Shown: in pieces, positions 41,059-52,500 of the stretch
Layout: each line of letters opens with the position of its first letter
Numbering within the stretch: the stretch's first letter is position 1
Assembly (NCBI RefSeq): GCF_000740895.1
Contig: NC_025260.1
Coordinates: forward strand, 2,682,314-2,746,313
Direction: 5' to 3'
Source: Theileria orientalis strain Shintoku
Taxonomy: Eukaryota; Apicomplexa; Aconoidasida; Piroplasmida; Theileriidae
Length of the DNA stretch: 64,000 bases
Program-made: the position numbers and the translations under genes
The notes under the pieces: model-generated
The model's database searches: none
What the model was told of the DNA's origin: nothing
What the model saw: only the letters and a program-made list of their open reading frames with translations

Positions 41059-41589
41059 TTACAACAAATGGGCAAAGGCTGCATGAAGTTTGTGTACTAC
41101 AAGGTGAGATGGGAGTAGTTTAAGCAGTGCAGCAACAACGGGAACAGTCAGTTTACCCTTGAGGAAGTCGACCAGAGGGTCAAGACCTCCGAGGGGAGTG
41201 AGAGCTCCGCCTTTAGCGCCATGTAGGAACTTTTCGAAGACAAGTCCTCCTTCAAGTGTTTTTACGCCGACTGCGAACCACTCTTTGCAGTCAGAGAAGG
41301 CGAACAGGCCGAGAAGTGAAGCGCCCTCAGCAAGCTTGAGGAAGTCGAGAGCCTTCGGGGTGAGGCCAGATTTGAAGCCAGCGGAGAAATCGGCACCCAA
41401 TTTGGGTACGAGAAATAAAAATCTCAGGTTTTTTGCTGCGCCGAGTTCTAGAACAGGGGCGTTACCGTGTAAAACGGACACAAATCTGTCATCACCATTA
41501 GCCAAAAGTTTTGCGTCGAAGACGACTGGGCCAGCCGCGGAGGCAAAAAATGGTCCAAAGGCCAAAAAAAGTGCGAAAAGTTTATTCAT
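41059..41589 (-). CDS. Secreted protein with one FSDCKxW module (paralogue of the 23.7-kb gene)
   Basis: A 176-residue protein with a signal peptide (MNKLFALFLAFGPFFASA). It carries a single copy of the module duplicated in the gene at 23.7 kb: KNLRFLFLVPKLGADFSAGF, SGLTPKALDFLKLAEG, LLGLFAFSDCKEWFAVGV and the C-terminal LLKLLPSHLVVHKL. The three modules agree on LRFxxxxPKxGAD, the G-L-TP turn, ELxxFSDCKxWxA and LLPSH. No anchor is visible, so it is probably secreted. It is relatively G+C-rich, like its paralogue. I do not recognise the family. Its position inside the FAINT array suggests co-selection with secreted effectors, which is inference. Confidence 0.8.
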   Translation of the reverse strand: MNKLFALFLAFGPFFASAAGPVVFDAKLLANGDDRFVSVLHGNAPVLELGAAKNLRFLFLVPKLGADFSAGFKSGLTPKALDFLKLAEGASLLGLFAFSDCKEWFAVGVKTLEGGLVFEKFLHGAKGGALTPLGGLDPLVDFLKGKLTVPVVAALLKLLPSHLVVHKLHAAFAHLL

Positions 41590-42451
41590 TTATATATATA
41601 TTATGGCGCCCTATAACAAATATTAATAAACAAACTAAAAGTGGTAGGGTCACAGATAATTGGTGTATGGGGGCAGACCATAGGGCCAATAATGGTTATA
41701 TTTAACAGTAAAATAGGTATGTGGCCCTACACATGTGATAAAAATCGTATATTACGTACGAATTGGCTCTGCTGAAAGAGCAAAGTTGTGTGAACAGACA
41801 TCAGATGACTCGATTACACACAACACCCTCAGGTCAAAACCAGTACAATTTTATAAATATAGCTACTTCTGTGAAGCTACGGAATCCAGGAGTTAATATG
41901 GTGTCCTAGATTGTAGGTCCAGACTTATTAAAGTAATTTGACCCCCAAATCCGCAATCTCTGCTCATTCCTATAACGACATCGTAGCCTTTGTACATTCC
42001 TCAAAATATGAGTGTATGAGTCTCAACTATATACGAATTTTTATCGATGAACCAATATTCATTGTTGATTCTTAATATAGGACTAAATATAGATAAATAG
42101 TAATGGTGTCGGCGATTCCACGAACATGTTGGACAGCAATATAGATAAAAATTAAGGATAGATATAAAACTAGTAGGTATATAGAAAATTAAAACAATAT
42201 TAAAAAAACCAACAGGGCTTTAAATTTGGAGGAACTGTAAAAAGATCGTTCAGTGCGTTTGAGAGACCCTAAAATCGCAATAAACACTGGGATTTAAATA
42301 TTTGGCCAGAAAAAAAAAAACTGAAATTAAAATTGAGTTAAACCAGTCTTCATATTTAAAGCTTAAATCATCCTTACAGTTGGCAAAAAAGAATATAATA
42401 TGGTACAAAAAGTTACTTTGAGGTGTGTAGAGTTAAAAAGGGTGTCGTGAG
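41590..42451. other. Intergenic, AT-rich
   Basis: About 860 bases between minus-strand genes, AT-rich with no supported ORF, repeat array or RNA gene. Confidence 0.5.
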
Positions 42452-43744
42452 TTACTTGAAGCAAAATTTGACTAAAACAGCAGCAAACAAAGCAACCAAA
42501 ATAATGCCGCAAAGAATCAACATGAGACTCATGGTGTTAATCCTGTGACTGTCAACGTCCTTGGAAGGCTTGGCTTCACCAGAAGGCTTGGCCTCGTCAG
42601 CAGCAGCCTGATCAGCCTGAGCGGCAACGTGACCGCGCAAGGAAGAAAGGGGATCAGAAGGCTCAATCTTGGTGGTGTAAACGAGCTCAGCGTCAGCGCG
42701 AGTCTCCAAAATGAGCTTCCACTGGTCAAAGTGCATGAAAAAGAAGATGGAGGCGCCAGTGTCGATCATGAGAGCCTTGACAGAAAGGTTGACGTAGACG
42801 TTCCTGGCAGGGATCAGAGGGTCCTGAGCAGTCCAAATGGCAGTTTCCTTGTACTTTACCTGAGAGCAGTTGGACTCGTCCTTGAGAGAGAAAACGTAGG
42901 TAAACCCGTCAGGGTACTTCATTAAATTGAACTTGGAAGAGTCGAGGTAGTTCATGTGGCCTTCATGGCTCTTGGTGAGAAACCTGATGTCGTTCTCAGA
43001 GAAGCCAGCGAGAGTGCTGCGGCAGAGAAGCTCGCACTTGTCAGAGGAGCACTGGTACACGAGGTAAAAGTCGGACATGGTGATGAAGATCATGTTCGTG
43101 TAGATGTTCAGGTGCACAGACAGAGGAAGCTTGCCCTCAGAAAAATCGTCGTCGTATTTCCAAACGGAGTTGTTGGCGTAAAGGACCTCGAGGCAGTCAG
43201 AGTCCTTGAACTCGTACTCAAACTGGAACCCCTGATTAATGCCGTCCATGTAAGTGAGTTCCATCTCAGAGGGGTCGGACTTGTCCCTGAGCATGAAGCT
43301 CATCTTCGTGGGAGAAACACCCTTGGTCTTGGCGCGAGCAAGAAACACAAACTGGCCCCGAGGGTTCTCAGGGTCAGAAAGGTCCAGTTTTAAGGAGTAC
43401 ACCTTCAGGAAATCGTGAAACTGCACGAAAACCATGAACAGGTCAGAGTGGAAGGATATAGCCTTGGGGTACATGACGCCCAGGCCCTGCTCCCAAATAG
43501 TCATACCGCGGTACTCGCATTTTACACACTTGGCGCGTTCCATGAAAGTGTAGTAGAAAACGTAGCCGTCCTGTTGCAAAGTGTACTTCGTGGTGTCATT
43601 GTCGGTAACACCCTTGTCTGAATCGTTGAGAGTAGTGATTTTAACAAAGTCAGAAGTCATGACCTCAGGTCCAGCATGTTGCGAGGCATAGGCACCAGCC
43701 TTCCTCTGTAAAAAAGCAAATAAAAACAAGAAAAGCAACCTCAT
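42452..43744 (-). CDS. Type I membrane FAINT protein (~430 residues)
   Basis: The start is the ATG at 43,744 (the frame continues to a TTG at 43,753, not credited). Signal peptide MRLLFLFLFAFLQRKAGAYA. Three FAINT domains fill about residues 30-355, with cores RAKCVKCEYRGMTIWEQG, DSDCLEVLYANNSVWKYD and ESNCSQVKYKETAIWTAQ, the third closing in SIFFFMHFDQWKLILE. A charged Lys/Ala/Ser linker precedes one C-terminal transmembrane helix (MSLMLILCGIILVALFAAVL) with a tiny tail KFCFK. Membrane display is therefore predicted. Codon use is G+C-richer than in the 44.7-kb gene, suggesting different age or expression. Confidence 0.85.
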   Translation of the reverse strand: MRLLFLFLFAFLQRKAGAYASQHAGPEVMTSDFVKITTLNDSDKGVTDNDTTKYTLQQDGYVFYYTFMERAKCVKCEYRGMTIWEQGLGVMYPKAISFHSDLFMVFVQFHDFLKVYSLKLDLSDPENPRGQFVFLARAKTKGVSPTKMSFMLRDKSDPSEMELTYMDGINQGFQFEYEFKDSDCLEVLYANNSVWKYDDDFSEGKLPLSVHLNIYTNMIFITMSDFYLVYQCSSDKCELLCRSTLAGFSENDIRFLTKSHEGHMNYLDSSKFNLMKYPDGFTYVFSLKDESNCSQVKYKETAIWTAQDPLIPARNVYVNLSVKALMIDTGASIFFFMHFDQWKLILETRADAELVYTTKIEPSDPLSSLRGHVAAQADQAAADEAKPSGEAKPSKDVDSHRINTMSLMLILCGIILVALFAAVLVKFCFK

Positions 43745-44678
43745 TATATACAAAATATCAAAGGATCCGACACTGGGTCGTTAAAACTATAATACACTGA
43801 TATATAAACGAAAAATAACATATTTCAATATGGCCATGGGGGTTTAAGTCAGCCGAGCATGTTAGCAAAATCAAGTATAAAACGAGTAAGAGAAGGCCAC
43901 AAAAATCAAGGAAAAATAAATAGCAATGTATAAAAAGGTATAAGAACATACATATTTCACGATGTGTACAGTAGTCAACCCTGCAGTGAAATGAGAAATG
44001 CATACCTGCGGAATACACACTTGCCCAAGGCCATTGGGATACAATTTATAAAAAAATGTGAGAAGGCGATGAGAATGTGTTAAATCCTTGTTTAAACATC
44101 TCACGCGATAATTTCGTGTGCTGAAACCAGTGAAAACATTGTGTATTCCATGAAATAAAAACGGAGTATGATCACATTAAAATCAAGTAAATTCACGATA
44201 ATAATAAAATATAAATGGGTGAAATAAATATTGTATAAAATTTAAGTAAATGTGTGAAAAAAAGACGCTAAAAAAAGTAAAAAAACAAAATATGTTAATT
44301 AAAATGACTATAGTACTAAAAATTAAGAGTATTTTTAATACTGAATTATTTTTGTTTAATATAAATTTATAGGGTTTTTTTATAAATGCATAAATGTAGC
44401 ATCCAAAGTATTGATGTGTGGCACTATAGAAAAAAAGGGCTTACCACTATTGGTTTCACATAACAATTAATAAATTATAAAATTTGTTAAATATGTATAA
44501 ATATGTACAATATTTTTAAAATATATTAAAATGTGTGACGAATATTTTCTTATATTTAGCTCGGAAGAGCTCGTAAAATCTTCTTATGTCTTACATTCAT
44601 CTGTTTAAATATTTGGAAACCAATTTTATCATTGGTATTTGGTGACATACTATATTTCGGGATATGATATCGTAAACC
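43745..44678. other. Intergenic, AT-rich
   Basis: About 930 bases of AT-rich sequence between two minus-strand FAINT genes. AAATGTGTGAAAA near 44,250 resembles the recurrent TGTGTA-like motif. No gene is seen. Confidence 0.5.
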
Positions 44679-47600
44679 CTAAAACTTAACTACGAGTGTG
44701 TCTGTATTTTTATTGTAGTATGATGAATTGGGATAGACGTCACCGTGCTGTTCTAAGTCGTGTTGCCATAGTAAAACTTGACCATATGTTAGTGCGATAG
44801 GATTAACATGGTCTGCGATATTGAACGTAGTGATATCACGATTGTCATCTACTGTGAATTGTGTACTATCAAGTTCAACTGTACTATTAGGGTCTTTATT
44901 ATCAGCTAAATGAAATTTGACGGCTAATGGACCTGATTCAGTAAAAATCCACTGACCTTCAGCGGTCTTTTCAAAAGCTATATCTATGCCTTCAAACCTG
45001 AGTACTAAACCGTCTGTGATCGTGTCATGATATAATAATCTTGGATATTTGCCGAATCTTTGGTTTGAATCATGTTCCCATAACAAAACATCGTCAACTA
45101 TTAACTGAACGCATTTAACACTCTTGAGGATCTGATATAGAGTCACATTTCCTCTTGTAATCGATTTATATTCGTTAGCGCTTAGCTCCATACGACCAGA
45201 TGGATCTGATGGATTGACCTTTAATAGTTTAACTTGTGCAGATGAAGATCGTAAATGTGATAGTCTACGAGGAACACCTTCAACAGATTGGATACCATAT
45301 GATTCACCAATTGTAAAAGATCGTTCGTCTTCAGATATTGAAGAGTAACCGGATTCTGACACGGTGTCTGATACAATACCAGAGGTATCAGTCTCTGTGT
45401 ACTCCCATACACCTTCAATATTCTTTGCATATGCGATATCTAAACCTTCAAACCTGAGTAGTAGTGTGTCTGTACTTTTAATAAAGTATAATAACTTGGG
45501 ATACTTTCCACTGTGTTTATTAGAATCATGTTGCCATAATAAAACTGATCCATAGGTTAATGCGATAGTATCAACATTGTCTGCGATATTGAACGTAGTG
45601 ATATCACCACTTTCAGTTACTGTATAGTGACTATTAGAGAGTTCGAAGGTATTATTAGGGTTGTCAGGATCAACTACATGGAATTTGACGGCTAGTGGTC
45701 CTGACTCGGTAAATAACCACTGACCTTGTTCATTCTTTTCAAAAGTTATATGCAAACCTCTGAATCTAAGTAATAAAGATTCAGTGACTGTATTATGGTA
45801 TACTGATCTGGGATATCTACCTCCATATTGTGAAGGGTCATAGACCCACAATAAAACATCGTCAAATATTAACTGAACACAATTAACACCGGATGATATC
45901 TTGTATAAGACCACACTACCACTTGTAGAAAAACTAAAATCATTAGCACCTAGTTCGATAAGACTATCAGGATTTGAAGGATTATGCTTTAATAACCTGA
46001 CTCTTGGCTGTGTAGTGGATGATCCAGTTTGAGCTGATGGTGTAGCTAAAAAACTTTCTCCACTAGATTCAGGTGGAGGTGTAGTAGAAGCACCTTCACC
46101 AGGTTCTGAAGTGCCATCTGATTCAGGTTGTGTAGTAGTTGCTTCACTATCAGAGGTATCAGTCTCTGTGTACTCCCATACACCTTCAATATTCTTTGCA
46201 TATGCGATATCTAAACCTTCAAACCTGAGTAGTAGTGTGTCTGTACTTTTAATAAAGTATAATAACTTGGGATACTTTCCACTGTGTTTATTAGAATCAT
46301 GTTGCCATAATAAAACTGATCCATAGGTTAATGCGATAGTATCAACATTGTCTGCGATATTGAACGTAGTGATATCACCACTTTCAGTTACTGTATAGTG
46401 ACTATTAGAGAGTTCGAAGGTATTATTAGGGTTGTCAGGATCAACTACATGGAATTTGACGGCTAGTGGTCCTGACTCGGTAAATAACCACTGACCTTGT
46501 TCATTCTTTTCAAAAGTTATATGCAAACCTCTGAATCTAAGTAATAAAGATTCAGTGACTGTATTATGGTATACTGATCTGGGATATCTACCTCCATATT
46601 GTGAAGGGTCATAGACCCACAATAAAACATCGTCAAATATTAACTGAACACAATTAACACCGGATGATATCTTGTATAAGACCACACTTCCTCTTGTAGT
46701 CGATTTATATTCATTAGCATCTAGCTCCATAAAACTATCTGGATCTGATGGGTTAACCTTTAATAGTTTAACTTTTGGTTGTGTAGTGGTTACGTTATCT
46801 TGGGATGTTGGCAGTGTGAATTTTGCTCCACCATCAGTTGTTTCAGTTTCGGTGCACTCCCATTTACCCTGATCATTCTTTGCAAATGTCTTATCTAAAC
46901 CGTCAAACCTAAGCACAAATGTGCCTGTGGTTTTATTGTAGTATACTGATTGAGGATATTTGCTATAGTTCTTACTGTGATCTTGTTTCCACACTTCATA
47001 GCCCATATGTTTTACCATTTCACATTTATGTTCATCCTTGAATTTAAACACGTGCTCATTGTCTTGATTTATTAAATCGTAGGCTGTAACACCCATTTCC
47101 TTCAATTCATTATGAGAATCTTTAACATATAATTTAAACTCAAATAAAATACCATTAGCCAATTTCCCATCAACATTTTTGGTATAAACCACAAATGTAT
47201 CGTCGAAACTCAGTGCCAGTTTATCAGTGGCGTATTTGAGAAGTTTAGGATATTTGTCTCCATGTTTATCACTATCGTGTTTCCACAGCTCCTTGCCCTT
47301 ATGTTTGACCTCCTCAAGCTTAACTTCATCTTTAAAGGTAAAAAGGAATTCTTGGTTGTCTTGAGTTAATTCATAAGCTGTGGCATCTAGTTCCTTCAAG
47401 TTATTAGTATCTTTAACATACAATTTAAAGTCAAATAGATGTCCTTCATCCCATTTGGCCTCTTCATTTTTTGAATGAACTATAAACGCGTGTTCGAAGT
47501 TAATAGACATCTTATCGGGCCAGTAGTATTTGAGATCTTTAGGATATTGATCGCCATGTTTACTTTTGTCATGCTGCCATACTAAGACCTCCTCATCCTC

Positions 47601-49517
47601 AACCTCGGTAGATTCAATATCTTCTATACTCCTATGGACAGACTTAACTTCAGTACACTTTGTATCATCGTTGAACTTATATCTAAATATATCGTCGCTG
47701 TGGTCTTCAGTGTATTGTGTGTCAGAAAGTTCGTTTGATTCTTCGTAAGGCTCGTTATCATATAATCGGATATCAGAGTCTATATCAAATTTGTTCTCTG
47801 ACTTGGTGAAGTGTTTGTGGTTTTTGCCAAAGAAAATAGTGACATTATTCATGGGTTTCCAAGTGCCAGCGCCGTCTCTAACAACCATAGTGGCAAGGTC
47901 TGTAGGCCCTTTTGATTCCCAGATAAGAGTGTGTGCTTTTGAAAATATCGAAGTTTTGCCTTTTACTAATGTAAACCTATTTCCGTGTTTTGGCATGAAT
48001 TTGGCAAACCCTTCCTCAACGATGCAATGATAGGTATTCGTTGATTCTGTATTTTGGATATCAAGTTCGACACGTTGTACGATAGCTCTTTTAGTTTTGG
48101 ATGTATCAGTCTCTGTGTAATCCCAACCACCTTGATCATTCTTTGTATATTTGATATCTAAATTCTCAAATTCAAGTACGAATGATTCGGTGGTGTCATT
48201 AAAGTATACTATTCTGGGATATTTGCCTCTGAGCTTATTGGAATCATGCTGCCACAGCAAAAAGGGACCATATGTTATTTTGACGCATTTAACATCGATG
48301 TCAATATGGAATTGAGTTATATAGCCCATATCTTCTCGAGTAATGTTCTTACGAGGGAGTTCGACAGTATTATTAGGATCGTCAGGATCAGCTACATAGA
48401 ATTTGACTTCTAATGAACCTGATTCAGTAGATATCCAACCATCATCGGTATTTTCATATATGATATAATGATATTCAAATCTAAGTATAATTGTGCCTGT
48501 AACTGCATGATACTCTAGTGATCTAGGATATATGCCACCATGGAACTTGCTGTCATAAACCCACAATATAGCATCGTCAATCATCAATTTGACACAATTC
48601 ACACTTTCTTCAATCTGGTATATGGCCACGTTTGCATTTGAAGTCCACATATATTCTTCTTCATCTAGCTCTAATATTTTAGATGAATTATAAGGATCAG
48701 CTTTTAATAGTTTAACTTTTGGATGTGTATTGGTTACTCCATCTTGAGGTGTTGGCAGTGTAGATTCTGCTTCAACCTCAGAGATTTCTTCTGTCCATGA
48801 TCCTTCAGTTACCTTATTAAACACCTTAGTTGAGGCACTGGTACCCTTTCCTATGTGGATGATCACCTTGTTACCGCCTTCATTAACGATCTTATATGCA
48901 TACTCACTCTTATTATTTGTTGTCCAAATTGTAACTTTCTTTTCTTTAATAAATTCATGGGCACCTTTAAAACCGAATCCCTTTTTAGCTGTAAATGTTC
49001 TAGTGTGAGCTTGTAGTTCATTTGTGTAAAAGTAAGTTTCGTGAAGATAATTGATGTTTATTGCGCTACGAGTTACTTTTGAAATATCAAATTCGTTCCA
49101 TATCTTGTTTTTACCAGTTTTCATAAACACCTTATTTTCATCATTACCTAGACAAACAGTAACAGCTTTGGCGTCGTTATTCATAAGATCCACTTCAACC
49201 TTTTCGCAATACTCACTGGGGTCAGTGGCCTTCCATAATTGAATATTATCATCTTTGACAAGATTGAAAACTTTGTTTTCCTTTGGGTTGTAAGTGACAT
49301 ATTGACCAACCTCTTTATACTCCAATTTTTTATTGGACTTAGTGTCTGTATTTATGTTAAGAACTATCCCTTCTTTTTCAGGGAGTGAAGTTGAATGGGA
49401 ATCTGAAGAGGTTTCGGCTGGCTGACTGGCAACTGCATTTACTTTTACAAGAACATTGAAACGGACACAGGTTAACAGGTATACCAATATATATGTACAA
49501 ATGGTATCTACCTTCAT
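44679..49517 (-). CDS. Giant secreted FAINT protein (1612 residues) with internal perfect duplication
   Basis: A single exon from the ATG at 49,517. The N-terminal hydrophobic segment (YILVYLLTCVRFNVLVKVNA) is a signal peptide. About 13 FAINT domains follow with few linkers; the cores are highly regular, for example VNCVQLIFDDVLLWVYD, IALTYGSVLLWQHDSNKHSG and VKLEEVKHKGKELWKHDSDK. Two consecutive domains (SGVNCVQLIFDD... to ...EYTETDTS) occur twice with identical protein and DNA sequence. The protein ends inside a FAINT domain (NKNTDTLVVKF), so the C-terminal domain is clipped. No membrane anchor. Probably secreted into the host cell or held on the surface; function unknown. Confidence 0.87.
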   Translation of the reverse strand: MKVDTICTYILVYLLTCVRFNVLVKVNAVASQPAETSSDSHSTSLPEKEGIVLNINTDTKSNKKLEYKEVGQYVTYNPKENKVFNLVKDDNIQLWKATDPSEYCEKVEVDLMNNDAKAVTVCLGNDENKVFMKTGKNKIWNEFDISKVTRSAININYLHETYFYTNELQAHTRTFTAKKGFGFKGAHEFIKEKKVTIWTTNNKSEYAYKIVNEGGNKVIIHIGKGTSASTKVFNKVTEGSWTEEISEVEAESTLPTPQDGVTNTHPKVKLLKADPYNSSKILELDEEEYMWTSNANVAIYQIEESVNCVKLMIDDAILWVYDSKFHGGIYPRSLEYHAVTGTIILRFEYHYIIYENTDDGWISTESGSLEVKFYVADPDDPNNTVELPRKNITREDMGYITQFHIDIDVKCVKITYGPFLLWQHDSNKLRGKYPRIVYFNDTTESFVLEFENLDIKYTKNDQGGWDYTETDTSKTKRAIVQRVELDIQNTESTNTYHCIVEEGFAKFMPKHGNRFTLVKGKTSIFSKAHTLIWESKGPTDLATMVVRDGAGTWKPMNNVTIFFGKNHKHFTKSENKFDIDSDIRLYDNEPYEESNELSDTQYTEDHSDDIFRYKFNDDTKCTEVKSVHRSIEDIESTEVEDEEVLVWQHDKSKHGDQYPKDLKYYWPDKMSINFEHAFIVHSKNEEAKWDEGHLFDFKLYVKDTNNLKELDATAYELTQDNQEFLFTFKDEVKLEEVKHKGKELWKHDSDKHGDKYPKLLKYATDKLALSFDDTFVVYTKNVDGKLANGILFEFKLYVKDSHNELKEMGVTAYDLINQDNEHVFKFKDEHKCEMVKHMGYEVWKQDHSKNYSKYPQSVYYNKTTGTFVLRFDGLDKTFAKNDQGKWECTETETTDGGAKFTLPTSQDNVTTTQPKVKLLKVNPSDPDSFMELDANEYKSTTRGSVVLYKISSGVNCVQLIFDDVLLWVYDPSQYGGRYPRSVYHNTVTESLLLRFRGLHITFEKNEQGQWLFTESGPLAVKFHVVDPDNPNNTFELSNSHYTVTESGDITTFNIADNVDTIALTYGSVLLWQHDSNKHSGKYPKLLYFIKSTDTLLLRFEGLDIAYAKNIEGVWEYTETDTSDSEATTTQPESDGTSEPGEGASTTPPPESSGESFLATPSAQTGSSTTQPRVRLLKHNPSNPDSLIELGANDFSFSTSGSVVLYKISSGVNCVQLIFDDVLLWVYDPSQYGGRYPRSVYHNTVTESLLLRFRGLHITFEKNEQGQWLFTESGPLAVKFHVVDPDNPNNTFELSNSHYTVTESGDITTFNIADNVDTIALTYGSVLLWQHDSNKHSGKYPKLLYFIKSTDTLLLRFEGLDIAYAKNIEGVWEYTETDTSGIVSDTVSESGYSSISEDERSFTIGESYGIQSVEGVPRRLSHLRSSSAQVKLLKVNPSDPSGRMELSANEYKSITRGNVTLYQILKSVKCVQLIVDDVLLWEHDSNQRFGKYPRLLYHDTITDGLVLRFEGIDIAFEKTAEGQWIFTESGPLAVKFHLADNKDPNSTVELDSTQFTVDDNRDITTFNIADHVNPIALTYGQVLLWQHDLEQHGDVYPNSSYYNKNTDTLVVKF
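45380..45917 (-). repeat. 538-bp direct repeat, copy 1
   Basis: Matches 46,151-46,688 with no difference visible by eye. It encodes two FAINT halves within the 1612-residue gene, 771 bp apart from its partner (unit 771 = 257 codons, so the reading frame is kept). Confidence 0.92.
46151..46688 (-). repeat. 538-bp direct repeat, copy 2
   Basis: Perfect partner of 45,380-45,917. Both flanks diverge abruptly within a few bases. Confidence 0.92.
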
Positions 49518-52500
49518 GGTACAGTATATTGGTTATATCTGTGCAACTTGGTCCTACAATACCAGTTTATTATTATGGTATACTTTTATTAGATTATGTA
49601 CACTATCACGTGTATTGAGTGTACATCCGCGTTGAGTTTTTAACATATTATTTACAAAATATTTAAAGCAAAATATTTGACACTTAACAAAACTGCGATC
49701 CATTTTATTGACATTATACTGCGTTTGATGTGTAAATACCAGTGTGTATGAATATTAAGGGTTGATGTGTTATTGTTTACACATTATATAAATGATTAAA
49801 ATTTGTGTCGTTTTCATAATGATCCTTTAGTGTTCGACAGTATTATGGATCATTATTCTGATATTACATAATTTTGTGTTTGGATACAATCAATCCACTA
49901 AATCTTGAATACAATTTCATGTTTGTCTTCTAATGGGCGTAATTTAATCTACATTTAAAACGGATCTGTATTGGTTTATACTACAGAGGCTTAACTGAAC
50001 CTTAAGGCTTAGATTAACATTAGATCGTTACAACAATTTTAAAAAGTAAATGATTTATACATTCAATTGAGAATCTAAAGTGTCAATATTTTCATTATTA
50101 TATTGTTAATTGTGTTTATAATATATGATCAACAAGAATGAAATGGTGGACAGCTATCAACAAAGCTGTTAAATATATATGTGTTGAACTATCAAATTTA
50201 AATGGACCACTTTATAAACAGAGTATCCTAACAATAATACATAATATCGTTTGTTATAACCCAGTTATAAGGCTAGTATTGACTTGTGATACCCCAGCCA
50301 TATCATATTATATAGCTGTCTGCCTACCATTTTAAACTGAAATACTAATGAATATAAAAATCAATCCTATGAAAGTATAACATGATATCGACACAGAATA
50401 GAAAATCTCCAGAATTCATTTTTCAGTTACACAAGTTTAGTAAACAATCCATGAATCAGTGTTAACTGGCCATAATGTACATATGGCTACGTATAACAGC
50501 TGAGTATGGTTAGTCGTTTATCTACATGATGTTTATCTGGAGAATCTTGTAGAATCCACTCACAAATAGCCCATTCCTAGTAATGTCTCATATGGCAGCA
50601 ATTTATCAAGTAATCCATCTGGTACCAAATAAGATCCTAATTGGATAGTTTGTTGTTTTAGTGGACGAAACAACCAGATGTTTCCTTTGCTAGTGGGTTT
50701 GGTATGTGTATAGTAACAGATACGAGGTATCCAGTAAAATATTGCCTTGCTCCAGAGTGAATTCTTTTGGGACGTGGACTGTTTACCTGCACACATCTAG
50801 GTGTGTTTTATTAGTTTTGTCATTGGATAACTGGATAATAGGTCAATATACGGTGGAGTATTTGGCTACAATGGCATCACACATTAACTATCCATAGTTG
50901 TCATATTAAAGTATAATGAAGGAGCAGGGAATTAACAGGTACACCAGGGTGACCCAACTGACCCTAACGTGCTAATAGGATGAGTGTGGCACAGTTATGG
51001 AAGGTGTACCTGATCACCTGATGGTCGTACTCAGTGGAGACACCGTCGTCACAATAACCTTAAAATGGATAACTGTGTATAAAGTACACCTAATGTAGGT
51101 CGAACAACAAGGCATGGTTTTAGTGTTATTCTATTGGTTCTAGGTGTAAGATTGAGTGTCGTATGACAATAATACAAAAACTTGAAACACTAAACAATGA
51201 TATTCCAGTTCTAGTATGTCATCAGATGATATCCCATTTATCTATTATTAGAATATATTATTATATTTATCATTGGTGTGTAAATAATGACCCCCGTCAC
51301 AAATATAATACATAAGTGTGATAATAGTGGTTAATTTCTAATTACCACATTCCATAGGTGCCATGTTCTATTATGTTTGTGTATGGTATGTTACCGATTT
51401 ATACTGTTAAATGTCTTTATCAAATATACTAATAAAATTTATTAATTATTAATATAACAAAATTAACTAAACAAAAGTTTTTAAAATGTGTATAAGTTTG
51501 TACATTATTAGGTATATGTATGGAATCTGTAGGTTGACCCTATAAGAATGGATATATGTAATTCAGTTAAATCGTAATATAATTGCCAATATTTAGCTCA
51601 AATTTAAATATATATAATTTAAAATTAATGAATATAATATAATTTTAAAAAAGATAATATTGTGTGAGTAAAAATTACCATGTAATGTAATACCAACAGT
51701 ATGCCATAAATAATCTCATGTGTTTATTCTAAAATTATATGTACCGTATTTTTAAGCAATTTTATATGTTATATATATGTGCCAACCATCATTGAATTTT
51801 ATATTTTTTCATTACCGAACTTTGGAAGACGATGTTCTAACCTGATCCTGGTACGTTACACCCATCACCATACTATTGATATAACCCTAATAATTACACA
51901 TTTACTATTACCATGGAATCGCATATATTCTCAATTTTTTATCTAAATATACTGTTCAGGTGCTACCATTATCGTATCTTAATCGACTATACTATGCTAC
52001 TACATACAGCATGAGTACATATTCGCTAGACAATACATCCACTGTGTACATAGTTCTCATTAATTTTATAACACATTTGAACATATGGTACATTTAATTT
52101 ACAGTAGTTGTTACCTTGTTGACTAATTTTGTTACAAATTGCTATTTTAGGCTCTCTTTTGATGCCTCGTTTCATCAATGGGGTGCTGCTATCTCATACA
52201 TATATTAATGGTACCACTAATAGCCTACCAATAGTATCATATCATATGGATCCCAGTCCAGTCAACTGGTATTACCATAATATTGATGTATTTTCACCTC
52301 AATTTACTCAGGGTCGGTTACTGTTGTTATATTATCCACGGCTTTAGATATTGGCTATTATTTGTTTATATTGCTTGATGCCATTGGTTGTTTACATATT
52401 ATTTCAGTTGGTTATGATTGATTATAACATTGCTATTATTTCATAATGGATGATTATACTCTTGGTACAATTGGCTATAGTATCTTAATCCATGAATGAT

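Noticed and set aside
43745..43753. Start of the 42.5-kb gene at a TTG codon
   Set aside because: The ATG at 43,744 lies three codons in and is preceded by no conserved residues.
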